A stretch of DNA of 64,000 bases from assembly GCA_016286165.1 (NCBI GenBank), contig JAEESE010000001.1, positions 62,001 to 126,000 of the forward strand, given 5' to 3'. The translations under genes and the position numbers were made by a program. Position 1 is the first letter of the stretch, and every line of letters begins with the position of its first letter. The stretch is from Bacteroidaceae bacterium (GTDB taxonomy: Bacteria > Bacteroidota > Bacteroidia > Bacteroidales > Bacteroidaceae). Below are positions 34,321 through 45,500 of this stretch, one piece after another. The notes under the pieces are model-generated. The model worked only from the letters and a program-made list of their open reading frames with translations. It ran no database searches and was not told the DNA's origin.

Positions 34321-35007
34321 TTAGCCGACATGTTGCGAAACCACATGGATTGTCCTGCCATGGCGCACCAGCATGCGAGCCTCCTTGAGATGCTCTTCCA
34401 GCGCCTGCGGATCAGCAGCATACACCTTAGGCACACGTGCTCTGGGGAAACGGTTGAAATAAGGATCTGAGGTCACATACCAACGGCATTCCTTCACCGC
34501 TCCAATTCGTGGCAAGGCATCCCAGAGATAGAGCAGACGCGTGCGAGCAGCCAGCGTCACGCCCACTGTGCCGTCGGCCAACTGCGACACGCAGACCAGA
34601 TGCTGGCGCCGTTGAGTGTCAGCCTCATGGTCGGCAGCCGTTAGCTTGTGACGCACGCTGACATGACGATTGAACCGTTCGTTCAGTTCATTCATTATTC
34701 GCCTGAAAATCACGCCATGAGATGATGTGTCTTGAAGTTGTTGTTGAAGGATATAATAATGAATCATCTCATGCAGGATAGTGTCCTCTACGAAGGTGTC
34801 AGGCATGTCGATCAACGTACTGATGACGAACACGAAATCGAAATAATACCATGAGCCGTCGGGCTGCCGGCGCCGCTTATACTCCACCTTGCCAAGGAAT
34901 GTGCGAGCGCGGCTAAGCCGAATGGGCAGCGGCTGCAGCTGACCATCGAAGCATAGCGCGTTGAACTCGTCGAACTTCTGCTGGATATATGGTATGGACG
35001 CCCTCAT
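34321..35007 (-). CDS. SprT-like zinc metalloprotease-fold protein
   Basis: A 228-residue cytoplasmic protein. The N-terminal half is SprT-like: YIQQKFDEFNALCFDGQL, a beta-hairpin with LGKVEYKRR, and the zinc motif HEMIHYY near residue 90 (HExxH), with a further His in SSHGVIFRRIMNELN. The C-terminal part lacks the Cys4 zinc ribbon of classical SprT. SprT/Spartan-like proteins are putative metalloproteases, some acting on DNA-protein crosslinks; the role here is unknown. It is co-oriented with grpE-dnaJ but upstream of the grpE promoter. Confidence 0.82.
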   Translation of the reverse strand: MRASIPYIQQKFDEFNALCFDGQLQPLPIRLSRARTFLGKVEYKRRRQPDGSWYYFDFVFVISTLIDMPDTFVEDTILHEMIHYYILQQQLQDTSSHGVIFRRIMNELNERFNRHVSVRHKLTAADHEADTQRRQHLVCVSQLADGTVGVTLAARTRLLYLWDALPRIGAVKECRWYVTSDPYFNRFPRARVPKVYAADPQALEEHLKEARMLVRHGRTIHVVSQHVG

Positions 35008-35293
35008 CGGCCTATTCAGTAGGTTTGTTTATTCGTTTGCAAAGATACAAAACAATTGTGTAACATCACACTTTTTCGGCGAGATATTTTTCGCAGCAAT
35101 TGAAAAAGAGAAGAAAGGGATAGAGAAAAGAGTAAACTGAAAAGGGAAGGATTAGGGGAAGTGAAAAGTAGAAAAAGAGGAAGAAAAAGGAGAAAACAAC
35201 TAATTTAAAATGTAACTAGAAGTGCAAAATTCACATTATCTGCCATAAATTAGAAGAAAAATCGTTATTTTAAACAAAAAATCCCGAAAATCT
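35008..35293. other. Intergenic AT-rich DNA with a polypurine tract
   Basis: No gene. From 35102 to 35195 the plus strand is about 90 percent purine (GAAAAAGAG, GGGAAGG and similar runs). It separates the divergent SprT-like and surface-locus genes. Confidence 0.7.
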
Positions 35294-35324
35294 TTTGGAA
35301 GCAAGAAAAGTTTTACTAAATTTG
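35294..35324 (+). promoter_or_regulatory. Consensus promoter of the surface-protein locus
   Basis: TTTG (35294-35297), exactly 19 bp, then TAAATTTG (35317-35324). The first ATG is 50 bp further on. This is the only strong promoter seen for the run 35374-54735. Confidence 0.8.
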
Positions 35325-35373
35325 AAGCGAACTTATAACTTATATTTACTCTTTACCAAAAAATATACGCCTT

Positions 35374-37638
35374 ATGAAAAAGTTATTATCTCTGTTAGCA
35401 CTGACACTCGCATTGCTGTGTGCGAGTTCAGGGGCCAAGGCCCAATATTATTCGGACCCGGAATGGCCTGAGAAATATGATGCCTCGGCAGTGTTCTACG
35501 TTGACCTCGTAGATGCCAACGGCCAAAGCATTACCGCCAACTTCGCAGAAGATACTTGGACGAGATACGCCATAGGTGCATTCATCAACGATGAGATCCG
35601 AGGCGCGGGCTATGCCATGCCCGTTGGTCAGGACAAATACGTGTTCCAGGTCCGCGTATGGGGCGACGTGAGCGAAGATACTTATGTCGTGCTCCGAGTT
35701 CAGGATAATGGAATCGAATACTGGCTGGGCGGCGAGATGGTGAATTTTGCCGAGGAACCCACCTTCGGAGAGCCGTCGAAGCCCCTGCAGTTCCAGTTCG
35801 TGCCTATCACCGGCATCGCCCCGCGACAAAACCCGATAGAGGTGATGGTGGGCGAGATGACCGGCTTCGGCTGGGATTATCTGCCCGAGGGCTACACGCC
35901 CCCCGTGACTGAGATGGAGAAGGAATATATCTACGACTCAGGCACCGACTATTTCGATCTGCACCCCGAAAGCCTATGGGTGGCCGGTCTGGCCAAGGGT
36001 GAGGATGAGGTAATCATCAGAGTGCGCCCACAAGGAGCCAACGTGCCCTGGGAGACGAGCGTGGTAATCAGGGTGCTGACTCCTGACGTGAGCGTTGAAG
36101 GCATCGAAGCCGGCGACAATGGCACCGACGTGACGCTCTACGTTGGCGAAGGCTTTAACATGGACTTCAAGATCGTTCCAGAGGACGCTTCGAACAAGAA
36201 CGTGACATACACCATAGGCAACACGGCAGTGGTGACCAACGACGGGAACACATTGACAGGCGTGGGCAAGGGAACCACCACGGTGACTGTGACCACGGAG
36301 GATGGCGGTTTCAGCCTGGTGTACAACGTGACAGTGAAGCAGCCTGTGACCGACATTCAATTCAACGACATTACGATAGTGCGCGACACGAAGGTGCCCA
36401 TCACAGCCGATATGTACACTGTGGAACCAGCCGATGCCGACTTCGACATCAACAACCTGACTTTCCAATACAATGAACGCCTCACCGAAGGCCTGGCTGG
36501 CGTATGGGTGGTGGACAACAACAATGCACTGATTGGTTTCACACCATACAGCGATAACATCGTCTCGTATGAATACGAGCAGGGCCAGGCAGGCTACGTG
36601 GGCGGCGAGTTCACGGTTAAGGTGCTTGACAAGATACATCTCGACGGCGGTTGGAACTGGATGGGCCTGCCGTATGAGATAGCTGACGCCAACGTAGTGT
36701 ACGAAGCTCTCGACGACAACTTCGTGGAGGCTCGCAGCAAGACACAGCTCATATACAACGACCCAATGTACGGCAACTTCGGCGACCTGTGGGCCCTGGC
36801 TGCAGGCGAAGGCTACAAGGTGAAGGTGAACGGCGCTTCGGACTTCACAATGGAGCCTACAGGCGATGCATACCTATGGGAGGAGACCAGTCTGACGACA
36901 ACCAAGGGTTGGAACTGGCTGGGCAATAAGATGCCACGTGCCACGACGATAGATGAGATCGTGTATGAAGCCAACGACGGCGACATAGTGAAGACGCTCG
37001 ACGGCATGGCCACATACACCGAAGGCGACGGCTGGAGCTCGTCGCTGGAGATTGGCGAGCACCAAGGTTTCCTGTACAAGAGCGTAGCCGAGGGCGTGGC
37101 CGTGACCTACAACCCGAATTTCTGCTTCGACGATGAGGACTACATCAATGCACGCATCAACGGCACCAGTGGTCCCAGCGGCATCAAGGCACGCAGCGTA
37201 TGGCAGTACGACGCAGGCCTCTACCCCACTACCATGGGCATCATAGCCGAAGCACCTGAACTGGCCGACAGCGAGCGCTACACCATAGGCGCCTTCGTGG
37301 GTGACGAATGCCGTGGACAGGGCACTCTGCAGAAAGGCCGCTGGTACGTGGTGGCACATGCCAAGAACGGCGAGCGCGTGTCGCTACGACTGTACGACCG
37401 CAGGGCCGACCGCTTTGCCGACCTTGACATCGAGGGCGCCGAGAGCATCCCATTTGCTGAGGTGGCAGGCTCCGCCAAGGCTCCGCTGCATATCAGCGCT
37501 CCGTATGTCGACGCCATCAGCGACGTGCGCGCTGCTGCCACGGGCAAGGAGGTTATCTACAACCTTGCCGGCCAGCGCCTGAACACACTCAAGAAGGGTG
37601 TGAACATCATCGACGGCCGCAAGGTGGTGGTCAAGTAG
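35374..37638 (+). CDS. Secreted protein with IGAF-DECRG domains and T9SS-like C-terminal domain
   Basis: A 754-residue protein with signal peptide (KKLLSLLALTLALLCASSGAKA). A beta domain at about 30-150 carries YAIGAFINDEIRGAGY, and a related copy at about 615-710 carries YTIGAFVGDECRGQGT. Between them are a BIG2-type domain (about 230-325; NTAVVTNDGNTLTGVGKGTT) and two GWNW modules (LDGGWNWMGLP, TTKGWNWLGNKM) near 425-560. The end, IYNLAGQRLNTLKKGVNI then IDGRKVVVK, is the same kind of C-terminal domain as in the 1557-aa protein. First gene of the surface locus. Function unknown. Confidence 0.85.
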   Translation: MKKLLSLLALTLALLCASSGAKAQYYSDPEWPEKYDASAVFYVDLVDANGQSITANFAEDTWTRYAIGAFINDEIRGAGYAMPVGQDKYVFQVRVWGDVSEDTYVVLRVQDNGIEYWLGGEMVNFAEEPTFGEPSKPLQFQFVPITGIAPRQNPIEVMVGEMTGFGWDYLPEGYTPPVTEMEKEYIYDSGTDYFDLHPESLWVAGLAKGEDEVIIRVRPQGANVPWETSVVIRVLTPDVSVEGIEAGDNGTDVTLYVGEGFNMDFKIVPEDASNKNVTYTIGNTAVVTNDGNTLTGVGKGTTTVTVTTEDGGFSLVYNVTVKQPVTDIQFNDITIVRDTKVPITADMYTVEPADADFDINNLTFQYNERLTEGLAGVWVVDNNNALIGFTPYSDNIVSYEYEQGQAGYVGGEFTVKVLDKIHLDGGWNWMGLPYEIADANVVYEALDDNFVEARSKTQLIYNDPMYGNFGDLWALAAGEGYKVKVNGASDFTMEPTGDAYLWEETSLTTTKGWNWLGNKMPRATTIDEIVYEANDGDIVKTLDGMATYTEGDGWSSSLEIGEHQGFLYKSVAEGVAVTYNPNFCFDDEDYINARINGTSGPSGIKARSVWQYDAGLYPTTMGIIAEAPELADSERYTIGAFVGDECRGQGTLQKGRWYVVAHAKNGERVSLRLYDRRADRFADLDIEGAESIPFAEVAGSAKAPLHISAPYVDAISDVRAAATGKEVIYNLAGQRLNTLKKGVNIIDGRKVVVK

Positions 37639-37658
37639 ACACACATTAATTATATATG

Positions 37659-37695
37659 CGTGCGCGGGAGAGGGGGACTTCCGCTCCCGCGCACG
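37659..37695 (+). terminator. Strong hairpin between surface-locus genes 1 and 2
   Basis: A perfect 12-bp GC-rich stem, CGTGCGCGGGAG / CTCCCGCGCACG, with a 13-nt loop. It lacks a T-run, so it may attenuate, protect or process the transcript rather than end it. Confidence 0.55.
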
Positions 37696-37775
37696 TCTAT
37701 CTCTCCCCCCACCCGCTGAAAGCGGCTTTCTTACACCTATTCACCTTCCCCACTTTACCATAGAGGAATACAGCT

Positions 37776-39521
37776 ATGCGTAACAGACTATCGATAGTCT
37801 TATTGGCGTTGATGTCGGCTCTCCACGTGTCGGCACAGGACATAGCGCAGATAGCCAAGAGCGACCCGCTGATTATTACGGGCGCTGTGGGGACACGCAA
37901 TACCTACTATCATTCCTCTGGCAGCATCAAATACTCCTCGCCGTTGAGCAATATGGTCTACGCCAACCTTAATGTCTCAGTCTACGGCTTCTCGATGCCT
38001 TTCTCGCTCTACTACTCCAACGACAACCTCGACTTCAACTATCCGCATTTTTCGTTCAACGTAAGTCCGCGCTACAAGAACTGGCAACTGTTCGTGGGCC
38101 AGAGCTCCATGCCGTTCAGTTCCTACGTGATGTCGATGCCGTTTATGGGCGTGGGCGTGGAGTACCAGGGCGACCGCCTCAGGGCTGGCATGTTCTACGG
38201 CCGTCTGCGCAAGGCCGTGAACGACGACCCCACCGATCCTATGGCTCGTGCGCCACAGTATAAGCGTATGGCGTGGGGCTTCAAGGTGGGCTACGGCTCG
38301 CGCCGCAACTACCTCGATTTGTATTTCCTGCGCGCCTACGACCAGCAGAAATCGCTCGACCCAGGCTGGCACGCCGTGATACCGCCAGAGGAAAACCTTG
38401 TGGTGGGCCTGCGCGGAGCAGTGAGCGTGAAGCAGTTCCTGTCGTTCACAGCCAATGCCTCCACGTCGCTGTTCACCTCCGACAAGACAGCGCGCCTCGT
38501 AGAGGATGCTGACCTTCAACGCTTCGACAAGGTGTTTGCCCCGCGCAATACATCGTCGGCCCGCTTCGCCGGCGACATAAGTGCCAATCTGGCGCTGAAG
38601 GGCTTCAATGCGCAGCTCTTCTACCGCATGATTCAACCCGACTACACATCGTTGGGCACCTACTATCTGTCCAACAACTACCATAGCTTAGGCATCAACC
38701 TGAGCACCATACTCTTCCGTAGGATTTCACTCTCGGGCAGCTTCTCAGGCCAAGAGGATAACCTCAGCAACCGACAGCTGTTCACCACACGGGGCCTGGT
38801 CTACAATGCCAACGCCTCGACACGCATAGGCAACAACGTGAGCCTCACGGCAGGCTACAACGGCTACCGTCAGACACAGCGCGACGGCACGGCACGCGTG
38901 AATGACACCACACGCGTGGACCGCATCATGCACAGCGTGTTCTTCATGCCGTCGTATGCCGTAGCCACCGACAACCTCACACATACCCTCTCGCTATCAA
39001 CCAACTACACCCGCAACGAGGACCTCAACCCCTTCGCCACGGGACAGTCAGACGTGACAACGTATGCTGCAGGCCTCTCGTACAACCTCGGAGTGCTGCC
39101 CTGGGAGATGGACTTCACCACCAGCCTCAGCCACCAACGCTCCGACGGCTACAAGCGGCGCTACACCAGCGATATCCTGTCGCTGAGCACCTCGCGTGCC
39201 TTCCTCAGCGAGAAGAACCTGACCGCGGCACTCACCATGTCGCTATGCTACAACGAACTGCGCCACCAGATGAAGAGCCTCTCGATAGGAGGCGACATAT
39301 CGGTGGGCTATACACTCAAACAAGTGCACGTGTTCGGACTGAATGCGGGCATGAACAAGTACGGCGACGTAAACGTAACCAAACGTACCTCCGGACTCGA
39401 CGACACAGAAATCAGCGTCGGCCTCAACTACACATACACCTTCAGCCTGCTGGCTATAAAACGACTGGCTGAGAAGGGTAAGAAAGGAAAAGGCATGAGC
39501 GTGAAGTGGGGAAAGGAGTGA
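37776..39521 (+). CDS. Outer-membrane beta-barrel protein of the surface locus
   Basis: A 581-residue protein with signal peptide (MRNRLSIVLLALMSALHVSA). After it, the sequence alternates amphipathic strands with short turns rich in Tyr, Asn and Ser (FSLYYSNDNLDFNYPHFSF; LSLSTNYTRNEDLNPFATG; ISVGLNYTYTFSLLAIKRL), as expected for a barrel of roughly 20-26 strands. I do not recognise a named family. It lies 51 bp before the giant gene on the same strand, so it may be an outer-membrane partner or export pore for it; this is inference. Confidence 0.75.
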   Translation: MRNRLSIVLLALMSALHVSAQDIAQIAKSDPLIITGAVGTRNTYYHSSGSIKYSSPLSNMVYANLNVSVYGFSMPFSLYYSNDNLDFNYPHFSFNVSPRYKNWQLFVGQSSMPFSSYVMSMPFMGVGVEYQGDRLRAGMFYGRLRKAVNDDPTDPMARAPQYKRMAWGFKVGYGSRRNYLDLYFLRAYDQQKSLDPGWHAVIPPEENLVVGLRGAVSVKQFLSFTANASTSLFTSDKTARLVEDADLQRFDKVFAPRNTSSARFAGDISANLALKGFNAQLFYRMIQPDYTSLGTYYLSNNYHSLGINLSTILFRRISLSGSFSGQEDNLSNRQLFTTRGLVYNANASTRIGNNVSLTAGYNGYRQTQRDGTARVNDTTRVDRIMHSVFFMPSYAVATDNLTHTLSLSTNYTRNEDLNPFATGQSDVTTYAAGLSYNLGVLPWEMDFTTSLSHQRSDGYKRRYTSDILSLSTSRAFLSEKNLTAALTMSLCYNELRHQMKSLSIGGDISVGYTLKQVHVFGLNAGMNKYGDVNVTKRTSGLDDTEISVGLNYTYTFSLLAIKRLAEKGKKGKGMSVKWGKE

Positions 39522-39572
39522 TACCTCCCTAAGACAACTCCTAAAAAGTCGACAACCAAGATATATACAGCA

Positions 39573-42500
39573 ATGAAGCTCCAAAGATATATACTAATGT
39601 TCATCATCGCTATGGCGACGGCATTGACGGCTTGGGCACAAGAGGCTGTCACCGTGACTGTAGCGCCGATTCAGTATGTGCTGCCTCCGCACCTCGGCAA
39701 TTATCTCGAGAACCCAGGCAAGTACTTCACACTAACGCTGAAGAACAACACGGAGCAGACCCAGTTTGTATATATGGGCATGCAGATCGACCAGATAATG
39801 CCACAGCCCGACCTGCACGTCATAACTCCACCGGCACGCATGCCCCAAGTGCCGTTTACCATCAACCCAGGCGATACCAAGGTGCTGAACCCCGTGGAGA
39901 TGCGAACTATGTTCAATCACCTTGCTATGTCGGACATATCCGTCAGCGGCGAGGTGAAGAACGGACTGCTGCCCGAAGGCACCTACGAGGCTCGTCTAAT
40001 GGCATATAAATACGACCCGGCACTAACGTCGCCCTACCCACTGAGCAACCCTCTGTCGGGGCACTGCACCTTCCAGATCTGCTACCTCTCCGACGCGCCT
40101 CAGTTCATGGAGCCCTTCATGAACGTGGCAGAACAGATAGCTGCCTCGACTGGCGATATCGCTACCGGCGACTTGACTTCGAGGGGTAACACAGCAGCTA
40201 CGACAACCATCAGAAGTGCCACGGGCGGAATACCTCTTCCCAACGCCCCGACGATAAAGCCTTCAACAGGCGTCACGATAAACACTACAGGCATCAGCGT
40301 AGGCGGAACATCGATGCCAACGAACATCGACTACGGCAGCGACCTGGCATCGCTATCCGTGGCCACGCTCAAGAAAGAGGTACCGCTGTTCACGTGGACC
40401 AATCCCTACAACAACTGCGGACTGATAGGCAACAACGTGACCTACACGCTCACCATCAAGGAGATGATGCCTGGGCAGTCGCCCTACGAGGCCATGGATT
40501 ACGGTGCCGTGGTGTACGAGAAGCCCGGCCTCATGGTGACGCAGTGCCTGCTGCCCGAATCGGCGTTGCAGAGGATGTACTCCAACATTGTGTACGTGGC
40601 ACAGCTCAAGGCCGAATGCTCGTCGGTCGACGGCGCGTTCAACTACATGGCCTTCAAGAACGATGGCAAGAGCGAGATCAAGCTCTTCCGCTTAGGCAGC
40701 ATATCAGGACCTACCACAAGAATCATCAATCCCCCTGGCGGAGGAGGTTCCGGCACTGGAACGGGTATAGGCACTGGTACTGACGACGATGATGAAGATG
40801 ACGAGGAGTACGTAGCACTCTTCGGAAAGGGCGGTTCACGCGACAGCCTCAATGCCGACTCACTCTACACATTCCGCAATCCAACCATCACTTCGCCGAC
40901 GTTCCTCGAAGGTGTGGCGCGTAAGCTGTTCATCAACGACGATATGAGCGTGGAATGGCGCGATGTGTGGCATCTGGGAGGCGAAGGCATGAAACCTGAT
41001 ACCCTCAACTTTGAATACGAGGTGCAGATCTTCAACGGCCATACGAATGCCAACCTCGAAGAAACGCTCAAAGGCGAGCCCTTCTACACTCAGAGGCTGA
41101 ACACCAACAAGGATGATATCAAGTGGGACAAGATAAAGAACTTCGTACAGAAAGGCGACTATCTGGTGCTGCGCGTGAAGCCGGTATGCCTGAATAAGAA
41201 GGCCTCTGTGGCCTTCGTGGGCGACGACCTCAACGTGAAGGACTTCGTGATGACCGAGCACCTGTATCGCACGCTGCTCAACTGCGACGACAATGTGGCA
41301 GTAAGCAATAAGCAGCCTACGACCAAATCGGCCAACGAACTGAAAAACACGACGGTGACCATAGGCCAATATCAGCTTACACTCGACGGAGATCTCTCTG
41401 GCAACGGCCAAAACGGCTTCACCGGCACAGGACACGTAGAATGGAATCCGCTGGGACTGAGGGCTATGGTGGCTGTGAAGTTCACGAACCTGAAGATCAA
41501 CACTGAGGGCGTTGTCTACGAAGGTATCGCCAAGAGCTATCCTGGCAACGACCTGCCAGGCATAGAATCCGTGCAGGAAATCTTCTCGGAATGGGGTGTC
41601 GACAATATCATGGCTGATACCGAGATACCATACTCGGAAGTGGTGAAGACGGTGGCTATGGATCAGGCGCAGGACATCGCCGAGAAATACAACCTGAACA
41701 CTTACTACACATATATAAAGACCTACGGCAAGAGCTTGCAGGACGGCGACCTGGGCAACCTGCACCTGCCCATCAGCGTCAGCGATGCATACAACGGCTC
41801 GCCAGTGGATATACAGATCGAGGAGATGCAGTTCCGACCCACCTTCGCCACAATGAATCTCATAGGCGAGATGGAACTGCCCGAGAGCTACGGCGCCGAC
41901 AACGACATACTCATCCTCGGAGCACCCTTCCTCTGCATCTCGCCCGACCGCTTCCTGCCCGAGACAGGCAACCTGTGTCTGCTGGGCGACTTCAAGTTCA
42001 AAGACCCCAAGAGCGGCTTCGACATCAAGTTCAAGGCCACCAACGACCTGCGCGAGCCTGTCGACGGTTGCTTCGTATCGTGGAAGGACGATAAGTTCCA
42101 CGCCCTGCAGCTGCATGCTGAGATGGGTATCCCCAACCTCTTGAAAGATGTCGACGGCGAGGCCATGGAAGGTCAGAAACCTATCCTCACCGTGAGGACG
42201 ACCATCGACGACTGGGAGCACTGGCGCGCCTCAGGCTCGATGGATGCCTTCCAAGTTGAGGACCTGCCTGGCTACACCTTCCGCCCCGGCACTGTGCTCA
42301 TCGACCACCACCCAGGAGAGAACGACCCGCTCATGTCAATGCCCAAAGGCTATGACAAAGCCCTTGGCAATATCAACAGCGATGAGGAATGGCAAGGCCT
42401 GTACATGCGCGACCTCTATGTGTCAATCCCCGACTTCATAGAATCAAAAAGCGCTGCCAACAGCAAGGTCACAAATACGGCCGACGGCACTGAGGCTGAA

Positions 42501-45500
42501 GTCAAAGTGGAGGAAGGCCGCATCACATTCCAGCTTGACCATCTTTACATAGACCTATTCAACGAGAAGAGCAACGGACTGTTCACATGCAAAGCCAACC
42601 TCAACACGGAGAAGGTGCTCACAGCATCCACCAACAGTCTGGGCGGTTGGGGCATTTCACTCGACGCCATTTACGTGGACATGCTCCAAAGCAACTTCAT
42701 AGAGGCAGGCTTCAGGGGTAAGTTCTCCATTCCTCTGCTCAAGGACAAGGAAGGAAATCGTGCACAGATTGCCTACAAAGCCTATATCCCATCGTCGGAC
42801 AAGGCAGGCAAGCGCATGTACTGCTTCGAGACATCGCAGGAGGTAGACGTGATGATGGACTTCTTCCTGGCCGAAGCGACGTTTGATCCCAACCAAACCT
42901 ATTTCTTCGTAGAAAAGCCCGAGAACGAGGACACCCGCGTAGAGCTGTGCCTCAGCGGCGAGATTACAGTAGACAGCCGAATAGCTGAATCCGAGACGAT
43001 AAAGAAAGCTACGTCGATAGGGTTCAAACTGCCTAAAATAGAGTTCAGTCACATGCGACTGGCCAACTGCCCACGTTGGAAGTCGAAAGGCAGCGACCTA
43101 CAGGCTGCGGCTTATGAAAAATGGCTGAAGGACGTAGGGAAAGACTCTGATACGGAGATGAGCGACAACGAGTCGGTCTATTTCGACATAGGCAAATGGG
43201 GTCATGCATCACCTAAGAAGAAGGTGGGCGGTTTGGATTTCAACCTCAACTGGCCGTCGCTGAACCTCAGCCGTATTGCCAAGGGTGAGGTTGGTCTGCA
43301 ATTGGGTGGCGACCTGATGCTCCTTGATGGTGCCCTGTCGTTCGGAGGTAAGTTCACCGTCTGGGCCAAATTAGATTGGAGCGACAAGAGCATCAGTTAT
43401 TCAGATACCAGCTTTGACGAATTCCGCATTAATGCCGATCATAGCGCCATGGCCGGCATCAAGATAACTGGCAGCCTCATCGACAACAGCAGCTTCTTCA
43501 AAGCAGCTGAAGCGTTGGTTGGCGACTCTGGCGGAGGTTCTGGAAATTCCGGCAATTCCGGATCTTCCGGATCTTCCGGCAATTCCGGCAATTCAGAAGG
43601 AACCAGTGTCTCTGAAGAAGTTTCTAATTACGTATCAGGTGATGTTGAAGCCGCCAAAGCAGCTTATCAAGCCGCATCCGAAACGATAAAGAAGCTGAAG
43701 GGCTTCCGTGGTGACCTGCAGTTTACGTTGCCTGGCGGCCTCTTCTCCTTCAAGGCTTCAGGCGCTTATGCCGAAACGGCGAAGACAGCTTCCGAAATCA
43801 GTTACGAGCAGGACAAGCGGTGGGCCAAGATGGAAGACCTGCCCGAAAACAAGCGCACCAACGATGACGGCACAGTGGTGACATCTGCCAACCAGATCAA
43901 GGTCGACGAGACCTATACCTACGCCTTCCTCGAGATAGCCGTTGGCTCAAAAGCCTTGAGCGCAATTCAACCTATTGGCATCACAGAACTGAGCGGCGGT
44001 TTCTACATGAACTGCAGGAAGAAGGACCTCGGCGTGTCATTCTCATCAGATAACGTAGTGCCGCAATATGGCATGGTTGGCGGCATGATAGGCATCGGAC
44101 TGTCGTGCATCGACGAGCACACAATAACGGCCGACGGCGACCTCACCGTGTTCTACGACATGTTCCACAAGAGGCTGTCAACAATCCGTATCAAGGCTGG
44201 CATCCACGCCATAAACGGCGACAACCCAAAGAACGGACTCATCAATGCTAATGCTACCATCACCTACGAAGATACAAACGAAAAGCAATATTTCGAGGTA
44301 GACGTCACGGCAGATATGAAAGCCGACATGGACGATGCTCTTTCAGAGTTCGTTGGCTCGGACTATGTGAAGTCGTTAAAGGAATTCTCCCGCACTTCGC
44401 TTGAAGAAATGGGCGAGGAAGAGGGACGCAACACAGAATCCTCTGAGGAAGAGAAGAACGAGAAGAAGAAAGAAGGCGAGAGCAAAGGTCACCTTAGCGC
44501 AGGAGTCTATATAAACGTCAACTTCAAGATAACGTGGAAGGACAAGGGCAAAACCCTCACCAACAGCAAAGGCAAGAACCAACCCAAGTGGCACGTCTAT
44601 GTGGGCAAGCCTATGCCTGAGAAGGAGCGTTGCCGCATCACCTTCATCGACTTCGCACTCGGCAAGAAGAGTGACGCGTTCGCCATGTGGGCCACAATTT
44701 ATGCTGATGCCTACCTGTGTCTGGGCAACGAACTGCCTATCGACGATCTGCCGCCCATTCCTGAGGAAATCAGCGATTACCTTGGCATCACCAACAGCAA
44801 CCTGAACCAAGGCAAAGAAAAGGACCTTAATGCCGAGATGGAGACAAGCCGCACTAAGCAGTTCTCAACTTTCAAGCCCGACGGCAATGAAGGCGGCATA
44901 ATGTTCGGAGCAAAGGTATATGGTGACATGGGCCTCAACGCAGGCATCGTTTATGCCAGAACCACCGCTATTGCCGGCTTCGATGTGATGCTGATGAAAC
45001 TGAAGCAAGGCACCAAATGTATTGGCGGCGGCTTAGCAGGTAAGAACGGCTGGTATGGTATGGGACAGGTCTACGCTCTGCTCAAAGGCGAGATAGGCTT
45101 GAACATCGATATGTGGCTGTTCTCTGGACATATACCTCTCATCGACGTAGGTATGGGCGCTCTGCTCAAAGCCGGTATGCCCAATCCTTCGTGGTTCTAT
45201 GGCAAGGCCAAGGCTCACTATCGTCTGCTGGGCGGCCTCATCAGAGGTAGCACAAGCGTGCAGCTGAAGGCCGGTGAGGTTTGCACACCGGAATTCGGCA
45301 ACCCGCTCGACGACATAGAGATCTTCAACGAAGTACAGCCAGGCAGCGACAACCAAAGCACAGGTTGGAACAAGGACAACGTAATCGAGGCCACCGTATA
45401 TCCCAGCTTCACCACGAATATGGAGATGGAAACCCCGCTTCGCCTGCTCGACGAGAACAAGGCATATGCTATGGCCGACTTCGACGAGGAACTAGAGAAA

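Noticed and set aside
40860..42221. 453-codon ORF on the minus strand inside the giant gene
   Set aside because: It lies wholly within a 9.7-kb intact coding frame whose codon pattern explains it. The translated product has no signal, no domain and an odd His/Val-rich composition typical of shadows.
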